From NCBI GenBank assembly GCA_050485645.1, contig JBJHBT010000042.1:1-35543 (forward strand): DNA of 35,543 bases. The letters are read 5' to 3'. The stretch comes from JBJHBP01 sp050485645. GTDB taxonomy: Bacteria > Pseudomonadota > Gammaproteobacteria > Steroidobacterales > Rariloculaceae. Below the pieces are notes generated by a model. It ran no database searches, was not told the DNA's origin, and saw nothing but the letters and a program-made list of their open reading frames with translations. The number at the start of each line of letters is the position of its first letter. The first letter of the stretch is position 1. The translations under genes and the position numbers were made by a program. Below are positions 1 to 7,982 of the stretch, one piece after another.

Positions 1-22
1 ATACCCATCCATGGGGGCTCGG

Positions 23-44
23 CCGCGGCCATCCCTGGCCGCGG
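23..44. other. GC-rich hairpin downstream of the NrtR-like gene
   Basis: An 8-bp perfect inverted repeat (CCGCGGCC / GGCCGCGG) with a 6-base loop lies about 70 bases past the stop of the minus-strand NrtR-like gene. No T-run follows on either strand, so it is not a standard intrinsic terminator. It may still slow or end transcription. The rest of positions 1-114 shows no gene. Confidence 0.35.
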
Positions 45-114
45 ACGTCCCGCTGTCGGCCGATAGCGGCCACACTCCGCCTGTTCAGCCGTCACGATGC
101 ACCCGGACCGCGGA

Positions 115-1017
115 TCACAGGCGCGGCCGCAGCAGACCAGGACGCGGGCGTTCGCCGACGACTTCCTCGCGAAAGCGGAACAGTTCCGCCGGTCGTCCGC
201 CGGTGGCGCTGACGCTGAGGCCGGTGCCCTCGACCAGGCGGTTGCGCTCGACCAGGCGGCGAAAGTTCTGCTTGTGAATGCGACTGCCAACCAGCGCCTC
301 AACGGTCTGCTGCAGCTGGGTCAGGGTGAAGGTGCCCGGCAGCAGTTCGAACACCACCGGACGGTAGGTGAGCTTACCGCGCAGGCGGCCCAGCGCGGCG
401 GCGGCGACACGGCGATGATCATGGGCCAGCGACTGACCGCTGCGCGGTCCATCCGGCAACGACTCACGGCGGTCCAGGTAATACTCTTCGACCAGCCGCG
501 CCTCGTACAGCAGCTCGTAGCGCTCCAGCACACGCATCGGATCCCAGGGCGCCGGATCCACGCCGAACGTCACGTGCAAGCGGGCCATGCGGACCGGGTC
601 GCCCGACGCCCAGGCTTCAAGCCGGGGCAGGAGCGCGGCCAGCGCGTCGGGTGTGCCGGGCCGTCGGTCTTCCCACGGAAACAGCCGATAGTAATCCAGC
701 CACGCTGAACCGGGCGCGGGCTGTTCCTCACGCACCAGCGCCAGATAGGCCACCGACAGCCAGCGTGTGGCCACCGCGTCGATACGCCGCTCACGGTCGC
801 CGAAGGTATACAGCTGCTCCACGTAGCCGACTTCCAGACCGCTCTGATGGCGTACCCAGCGGCGCAGCGCACGCTCCAGCGTCTTGTCGGCATCCGGATC
901 CAACGGACCGGATGGAATGCCCTGTCGTCCATCTTCCGTCGACACCACAAGCAGGCGTGGCCGCTCATCGGTGACCGCGACGATCACGGCTTCCAGACTT
1001 AACGCAATCACAGTCAT
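115..1017 (-). CDS. NrtR-like transcriptional regulator (degenerate Nudix domain plus winged helix)
   Basis: A 300-residue protein with the two-part layout of the NrtR family: an N-terminal Nudix-like domain (about 1-150) and a C-terminal winged helix (about 220-285). The C-terminal part shows the family pattern FTLTQLQQ, then NFRRLVERN, then GGRPAELFRF. The Nudix box region starting near GPLDPDADKTLERAL lacks the usual catalytic glutamates: the expected RE..EE positions read R/R and H/Q. The domain therefore probably senses a ligand rather than hydrolysing a nucleotide. In NrtR proteins the ligand is ADP-ribose or a related NAD metabolite and the targets are NAD genes. No NAD gene is in view; the neighbour is the divergent isocitrate dehydrogenase 178 bases away. 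The family call is firm; the ligand and targets are inference. Confidence 0.8.
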   Translation of the reverse strand: MTVIALSLEAVIVAVTDERPRLLVVSTEDGRQGIPSGPLDPDADKTLERALRRWVRHQSGLEVGYVEQLYTFGDRERRIDAVATRWLSVAYLALVREEQPAPGSAWLDYYRLFPWEDRRPGTPDALAALLPRLEAWASGDPVRMARLHVTFGVDPAPWDPMRVLERYELLYEARLVEEYYLDRRESLPDGPRSGQSLAHDHRRVAAAALGRLRGKLTYRPVVFELLPGTFTLTQLQQTVEALVGSRIHKQNFRRLVERNRLVEGTGLSVSATGGRPAELFRFREEVVGERPRPGLLRPRL

Positions 1018-1110
1018 GAATGCGCGGCACTATGCCACGAATACCGGCCATCGACACGCCTCACAGCCGCTTTCGCGAACATCGGTCCACGCGCATCGCG
1101 CCACGACGTC

Positions 1111-1116
1111 TATAAT
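1111..1116 (+). promoter_or_regulatory. Perfect -10 box upstream of isocitrate dehydrogenase
   Basis: TATAAT lies 80 bases before the isocitrate dehydrogenase start in the divergent gap with the NrtR-like gene. No good -35 hexamer is found 16-19 bases upstream, so it may need an activator. A 9-base direct repeat, CGCCACGAC, lies on each side (1099-1107 and 1126-1134) and could be a regulator site; that is a guess. Confidence 0.4.
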
Positions 1117-1195
1117 GACGCCCGCCGCCACGACTGTGGTCCGGCGCAGCCCACCAAAGCAATCCACCACAGCCTGCAAGGCATCCGGAACCGGC

Positions 1196-3421
<2,226 letters not shown>

Positions 3422-3425
3422 CCGG

Positions 3426-4007
3426 TCATTCAGTGCCGGCCACTGGGCGCTCCGGTTCCACAGTCCGTTCCAGCGTATAAACGGCATCGCCAACCTGCGA
3501 TTCGTCGCCATCACCCGCGACCGCTGCGACGTGCGCCACCACCGGCTGCGTCGAGTCCGGGGCGGTCCACAGCACCGCCCAGCTTGCCGTGCCGTCCTCG
3601 ACGTCCGCGCCCTCCGTGCCATGCTGGACGAACTGGATGTCGCGTTCGCTGAGCAACGAAACCGGCCGCGTCCCGCCGTCGGGCGGCTCGAACGTGCCGG
3701 CTTGCCTGGGGTCATCCGGATGGCGCATGGCGAGCTGGAACCCTGCCACCAGCATATCGGCATGCTCAAGAATGACGCTGAGCCGATAGGTCTCACCCGG
3801 CGTAAACCGGTCCGGCAGGCCGTCCAGCCTGACAATACCGGTTGCGGGCGGGGCGTGGTCTTCGTAGTGACACGCGATACAACTGTCCTCACCGAAACCG
3901 CCCGTGACGCGCGCGGGCGGCCCATCGCGAAACCCTGTGGCCAGAACAGCGGCTGCAACGGCCGCCGTCAGCGCCAGCGGCCCGCGCATCCTTGACAGAC
4001 CCGTCAC
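3426..4007 (-). CDS. Exported Reeler/choice-of-anchor-V-like protein with one CxxCH motif
   Basis: A 193-residue protein with a hydrophobic export signal (about 8-25) and then C43-I-A-C46-H47, the motif for covalent haem c attachment. The rest (about 55-180) resembles the Reeler-like 'choice-of-anchor V' domain: a PxxFTPGETY-type strand, a GFQLAMR segment and an acidic beta-rich body. Proteins with that label usually end in a membrane or cell-wall anchor; this one ends in a charged tail (VEPERPVAGTE) with no anchor, so it is probably periplasmic. The start is a GTG; an in-frame ATG at 3989 is also possible. It is the last gene of a three-gene operon, nine bases after the propeller gene. A role as a small electron-carrying or haem-binding partner of that operon is inference. 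Confidence 0.65.
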   Translation of the reverse strand: MTGLSRMRGPLALTAAVAAAVLATGFRDGPPARVTGGFGEDSCIACHYEDHAPPATGIVRLDGLPDRFTPGETYRLSVILEHADMLVAGFQLAMRHPDDPRQAGTFEPPDGGTRPVSLLSERDIQFVQHGTEGADVEDGTASWAVLWTAPDSTQPVVAHVAAVAGDGDESQVGDAVYTLERTVEPERPVAGTE

Positions 4008-4016
4008 GGGGACCGG

Positions 4017-5006
4017 CTACTCGGACGCCGCCCCGACCAGCAGCCGGCCGACAGTGTTCGCATCGGTGCCGAACCACATTGCGCCCGTGCGTGCATCGAA
4101 CATCATGTGGCGGATGTTGTGAGACACCTCGTTGACCGACGTGAACCGCTGCGCATCCGGATCGAACCCCACCAGCCGCTTCTCCGGACCGGTCTGCGAG
4201 ATCCACAAATGCTCCCGGTCATCGCGCGTCAATCCATACGGGCGTGATCCGGCTCCGCCCGGCATCGCAAACTCTGCGACTTCCCGCGTGCGTGGATCGA
4301 TGCGGCCCAGGTATCCGCGTGGTTCATCCACGTACCAGACGTAGCCGTCACTCGTCACCTCGATACGTCGCGAGCGCGACTGCTCGGTGGCCTTGTGGAA
4401 ATGCGTCATCTCCAGTGTTTCCGGGTCAATGCGCACGACGGCGTTGGTATTGAACAGGGCAACCCACGGGTACCCGTCGCCGTCGATCACGATGCCGTAG
4501 GGCCGGCTCGGCGTTTCATACGGCGTGACCAGTTCATACTCGCCGGTGCGCATGTCGAGCCGACCGATCCGGTTGGACTGCTGCGACGTGAACCAGATAT
4601 TGCCGTGATCGTCGAACACCAGTGTGTGCGGATCGCGCGCCTCGCCGGTCAGAAACACTTCGATATCACCGCTGTCCGGATCCAGGCGACCAATGCGGCC
4701 GTTGCGATTGCCGGCGTACCAGACCATCCCGTCGTCGGCGACGATCAGATTGTGCGGATTGGTGCCATCCTCGATTTCGTAGCGGCGAAAATCGTCGGAA
4801 GACGGATCGAAGTACGCAATGTAATTGCCCGACTGACCGACAAACCACACCCTGCCATCGGGTGCGACGTACGGATCCCGGCTGCGGCCACCCCACTCCA
4901 CCGACCATTCCTTCAGTACCTCGACGCCTCCAGTGGCCGGCTGCGCGACCGCAACGGCCGGCACTGCCAGCATGGCCGCGAATATCACCGTGGTCAGATG
5001 TCTCAT
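4017..5006 (-). CDS. Exported streptogramin-lyase-like (Vgb/SMP-30 type) beta-propeller
   Basis: A 329-residue protein with a clear Sec signal (MRHLTTVIFAAMLAVPAVAVA, cleaved before QP). It then has about six to seven repeats of the form (D/G)-G-x-V/I-W-(F/Y)-x-x-(x)-N-x-I-G-R-x-D, for example at DGRVWFVGQSGNYIAYFDP, DGMVWYAGNRNGRIGRLDP and HGNIWFTSQQSNRIGRLD. That is the Vgb/NHL-like propeller pattern. Vgb itself opens streptogramin B, but most relatives, above all exported ones, have no known substrate, so no antibiotic function should be read from this. The start at 5006 has a strong GGAGGAAAG ribosome site; the longer frame upstream has none. It sits between the DUF336 gene (79 bases upstream) and the CxxCH gene (9 bases downstream), probably one transcript. 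Confidence 0.8.
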   Translation of the reverse strand: MRHLTTVIFAAMLAVPAVAVAQPATGGVEVLKEWSVEWGGRSRDPYVAPDGRVWFVGQSGNYIAYFDPSSDDFRRYEIEDGTNPHNLIVADDGMVWYAGNRNGRIGRLDPDSGDIEVFLTGEARDPHTLVFDDHGNIWFTSQQSNRIGRLDMRTGEYELVTPYETPSRPYGIVIDGDGYPWVALFNTNAVVRIDPETLEMTHFHKATEQSRSRRIEVTSDGYVWYVDEPRGYLGRIDPRTREVAEFAMPGGAGSRPYGLTRDDREHLWISQTGPEKRLVGFDPDAQRFTSVNEVSHNIRHMMFDARTGAMWFGTDANTVGRLLVGAASE

Positions 5007-5085
5007 CTGGCTTTCCTCCAACATATGGTCAGGTGGTGAAGCACGCCGCAACCCCGGCAGCAGCCGACCCGGCAGCGGATTAAGG

Positions 5086-5568
5086 TCAGTTGCCCGCGAT
5101 GGCGTCCGCTCCTGCCTGGGCAACCAGTTCGTCGTCGGCCGGCGGCAGCCCGCTGACCGCGATCGCACCAATCAGTTCACCGTTGCGGACGATGGGCACG
5201 CCACCACCGAACGTGACACCGCTCTCGATCGCCTCGATCTCACCGGCACGCAGCCGTTCGCCGTAGACCGCCGAAGTCAGCCCGGTTTCCACGACGACCA
5301 GGTTCTTGCCCATCGCGAACGTGAAGGTTCCGGCCGAAGCGGTGCCGCGACGCTGGACATAGACAGGCACACCACCATCGTCGGTGATCGCGATCGTGAT
5401 GTTCGACCAGTCGTTACGCTCGGCGTAATCCACGGCAGCGGTCATGGCCTCCATGGCAAGTTCCAGGGTCAGAGCCCGCGGTGGCGGCGGAGGCGGCTGT
5501 GCGACACTGGCCACGGACCAGGCCATCAGGCAGAGCAGTGAAATCAGCAGGCAGTACGAGCGTTGCAT
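5086..5568 (-). CDS. Exported HbpS/GlcG-like (DUF336) protein
   Basis: A 160-residue protein with a signal peptide (about 1-25, ending SVASVA), a proline run (QPPPPPPRAL) and one DUF336 domain (about 30-158). The domain shows family features: an AMEAMTAAVDYA helix, VPVYVQRRG, a FGGGVPIV turn and a GAIAVSGLPPADDE end. Members include the haem-binding extracellular HbpS of Streptomyces and GlcG of the glycolate locus; many bacterial members are exported and unassigned. The start at 5568 has an AAGGAG site seven bases upstream, so the extra 21 residues of the longer frame are left out. It leads the minus-strand operon with the propeller and CxxCH genes. Haem or small-ligand binding is a family-based guess. 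Confidence 0.82.
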   Translation of the reverse strand: MQRSYCLLISLLCLMAWSVASVAQPPPPPPRALTLELAMEAMTAAVDYAERNDWSNITIAITDDGGVPVYVQRRGTASAGTFTFAMGKNLVVVETGLTSAVYGERLRAGEIEAIESGVTFGGGVPIVRNGELIGAIAVSGLPPADDELVAQAGADAIAGN

Positions 5569-5698
5569 GACGGACTCCTTGGGATTCGAATTATTGGCGA
5601 GGACCTCACGAGCGATCGAAGCCGGATTCAATCACCGGGCGATGGTTCGTAGCCGCCAACTTATCACAGCGCCAGCCGCCCTTGCACCCGGCCACCGG

Positions 5699-5722
5699 CC
5701 CGCCAGCCCGCCAGCCCGCCAG
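5699..5722. repeat. Three tandem copies of CCCGCCAG
   Basis: Three perfect 8-base copies in the 234-base gap between the DUF336 gene and yajQ. The first ten bases after the last copy (CGGGTCCC) can pair with it. The remainder of 5569-5802 shows no gene and no convincing promoter in either direction, apart from AT-rich sequence at 5588-5596. Confidence 0.8.
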
Positions 5723-5802
5723 CGGGTCCCTGCCCTTCCGCCACCGGCCTCCACTGCGGGATACTGGCAATCCGACTCCACAGCCATCGAGGAACACAGC
5801 CA

Positions 5803-6285
5803 GTGCCATCATTCGACGTCGTCTCCGAGCTCGATGCTCATGAACTGTCCAATGCCGTAGACCAGGCCAACCGGGAAATCGAGAACCGCTTCGATTTTCG
5901 CGGCACCGGCGCAAAATTCGAACTCAACGAATGGACCGTAACGCTGGAAGCGCCGGAGGCGTTCCAGATCCAGCAGATGATGCCGGTGCTCACCGAGAAG
6001 CTCGCACGCCGCGGCATCGATGTCGCCGCAATGGATCCGGGCAAGCCCGAAATCGCCCTGCATCGCACGCGCCAGCAGGTGATGATGAGGCATGGCGTGG
6101 ACACCGACACCGCGCGCGCCATCGTCAAGACCATCAAGCAATCCAAGGTCAAGGTGCAGGCGCAGATCCAGGGGGAACAGGTGCGCGTCATCGGCAAGAA
6201 GCGCGACGATCTTCAGGACGTGATCCAGCTGCTCAAAGACAGCAATCTTGGCATGCCGCTGCAGTTCACGAACTTTCGCGACTGA
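5803..6285 (+). CDS. yajQ: YajQ family nucleotide-binding protein
   Basis: A 160-residue member of the YajQ/DUF520 family, at the usual family length. Signature segments are MPSFDVVSELD at the N terminus, NREIENRFDFRG, KVKVQAQIQGEQVRV and a C-terminal KDSNLGMPLQFTNFRD. Family members are small cytosolic proteins with two RNP-like folds; the Xanthomonas member binds cyclic di-GMP and works with a LysR-type regulator. That role is known for that protein and is only inferred here. Translation starts at a GTG, with GAGGA about nine bases upstream; the encoded family N terminus begins exactly there. The Na/Pi transporter follows after 32 bases and is probably co-transcribed. Confidence 0.94.
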   Translation: MPSFDVVSELDAHELSNAVDQANREIENRFDFRGTGAKFELNEWTVTLEAPEAFQIQQMMPVLTEKLARRGIDVAAMDPGKPEIALHRTRQQVMMRHGVDTDTARAIVKTIKQSKVKVQAQIQGEQVRVIGKKRDDLQDVIQLLKDSNLGMPLQFTNFRD

Positions 6286-6317
6286 ACGGCCATGATCGGG
6301 CACGCGGGAGACCGTCG

Positions 6318-7982
6318 ATGACATCGATGCTGTTCCAGCTGCTTGGCGGCATCGGGCTGTTTCTGCTCGGCATGACGCTACTGACGGACGGCCTGAAGGC
6401 CTTTGCCGGTGATGCGCTGCGTCGTGCTCTGCTGCGCTTCACCGGCACGCCGATGAAGGCCTTCGTCTCCGGCGCGTTGGCCACGGTGATGGTGCAGTCG
6501 TCGAGCGCGACCACGGTGGCGGTGATCGGATTCGTGAGCGCGGGTCTGATCGCGTTTCCGCAGGCCGTGGGCGTGGTGTTCGGCGCCAGCCTCGGCACCA
6601 CCGGCACCGGCTGGATTGTCTCCGTATTGGGGTTGAACGTCAGCATCGGCTACTACGCGCTGCCGCTCGTCGGAATCGGCGCATTCATGCGGCTGCTGGC
6701 GAAGGGTCCGAAACGTTCCCTGGGTCTGGCCCTGGCGGGCTTTGGCCTGATCTTCATCGGTATTTCCGTGCTCCAGGAAGGCATGCAGGACATGTCCGGC
6801 CTGTTCCGTCTCAGCGACCTGCCAACCAGCGGGCTGCTCGGACATTTCCTCGTCATGCTGGTCGGCATCGTGCTGACGGTGGTGATGCAGTCGTCGTCAG
6901 CCGCCGTCGCAACCACGCTGACGGCGCTGCACAGTCAGGCGATCAATTTCGAGCAGGCCGCATCGCTGGTGATCGGCGCCGCCGTGGGCACGACGGTGAC
7001 CGGCGCGCTGGCGGCGATTGGTGGCACCGTGCCGGCCAAACGTACCGCGCTGGCGCATGTGGTGTTCAATCTGACGACCGGCGTGATCGCGGTAGTCCTG
7101 CTGCCGATGCTGCTGTGGCTGATCGCACTGGCGCAGACCCATCTTGGCCTCGATCCGGGCGCAGTAAGCCTGGCCGCGTTTCACACCACATTCATCGCAC
7201 TGGGCGTGCTGCTGTTCCTGCCGTTCGCCGACCGCTTCGCGCGCTGGGTGGAACGCCGGTTACCGGACAGGGGGCCGGCGCTGACTCGGCATCTGGACGA
7301 CTCGCTGCTGTCGGTGCCGCCGATCGCGCTGGAGGCTTCCCTCCGCGCACTGCGGGACATCGCAACGGAGACCTTCAACGCACTGCGCGCGAATCTGGAA
7401 CATCCGGATACCGGTGCCACCGAAGCGCGCGCGCGCATCACACAGGCGCTTGAAGATACGCAGCTGTTTTTCTCCCGCATTCCGGCCGAGGCCGAACAAG
7501 AGGCGCTGTCGGAAGCACGCCTGGCACAGATGCATGCCATCGATCATCTGCTGCGGCTGAACGCGCGGCTGTGGCTGCCGCCCGGTGTGCGTCACATGCT
7601 GGGCAGCGAGCAGCTCAAGCCGGCGTTGCGGCGCACGATCGACATGCTGACCATGGCGGCCGACGGCATGGCCCATCGCGGCGAGCCGGTTGGAGACGGT
7701 AGCGGCCATGATGGTGGCGAAAGCAGCGACGGCGGTGCAAGCTGGCTCACGGAAATTGCACGACACGCTGCCGCGCTGGAGGAAATCCGTCGCGACGAAC
7801 GGCCGGTGGTGATGCGCATGACAGCCGGCGGCGGCGTCGCACCGGTGGCTGCGCTGGAAGTGCTCGATGCGATGCGCTGGATGGACCGCGTGGCGCATCA
7901 TGTCTGGCGCTGCTGCAATTATCTCGCCACGGACCTGGGTTACAGCACCAGCACCACCCGCACCAGCCCCACATCCTCGTGA
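6318..7982 (+). CDS. Na+/phosphate cotransporter family protein with C-terminal PhoU-like region
   Basis: A 554-residue membrane protein of the NptA/YjbB (PF02690) family, which takes up or exports phosphate with Na+. The inverted-repeat core carries the two QSSS motifs that bind substrate, at Q60-S63 (VQSSSATT) and Q191-S194 (MQSSSAAV). About eight to nine membrane segments fill residues 1-315. The remaining 240 residues are soluble and helical, as in the PhoU-like tail of this subgroup. The ATG at 6318 follows GGGAG by six bases; the frame is open further upstream but that part lies in yajQ. The last 43 bases overlap the end of the converging acyl-CoA synthetase/GNAT gene, and the C-terminal Ser/Thr-rich tail (STSTTRTSPTSS) is encoded there. 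Confidence 0.9.
   Translation: MTSMLFQLLGGIGLFLLGMTLLTDGLKAFAGDALRRALLRFTGTPMKAFVSGALATVMVQSSSATTVAVIGFVSAGLIAFPQAVGVVFGASLGTTGTGWIVSVLGLNVSIGYYALPLVGIGAFMRLLAKGPKRSLGLALAGFGLIFIGISVLQEGMQDMSGLFRLSDLPTSGLLGHFLVMLVGIVLTVVMQSSSAAVATTLTALHSQAINFEQAASLVIGAAVGTTVTGALAAIGGTVPAKRTALAHVVFNLTTGVIAVVLLPMLLWLIALAQTHLGLDPGAVSLAAFHTTFIALGVLLFLPFADRFARWVERRLPDRGPALTRHLDDSLLSVPPIALEASLRALRDIATETFNALRANLEHPDTGATEARARITQALEDTQLFFSRIPAEAEQEALSEARLAQMHAIDHLLRLNARLWLPPGVRHMLGSEQLKPALRRTIDMLTMAADGMAHRGEPVGDGSGHDGGESSDGGASWLTEIARHAAALEEIRRDERPVVMRMTAGGGVAPVAALEVLDAMRWMDRVAHHVWRCCNYLATDLGYSTSTTRTSPTSS

Noticed and set aside
97..708. Plus-strand frame of about 200 residues opposite the NrtR-like gene
   Set aside because: Arg/Gln/His-rich text with no family pattern; the minus-strand protein is clearly real.
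884..1195. Upstream extension of the isocitrate dehydrogenase frame
   Set aside because: It overlaps the divergent regulator gene, and the family N terminus starts at 1196.
4017..5006. Antibiotic-resistance call (streptogramin lyase) for the propeller gene
   Set aside because: The fold matches but exported relatives are mostly unassigned; sequence alone does not show drug cleavage.
5581..5600. T-loop-like GATTCGAA as part of a tRNA
   Set aside because: No acceptor, D or anticodon stem can be drawn around it.
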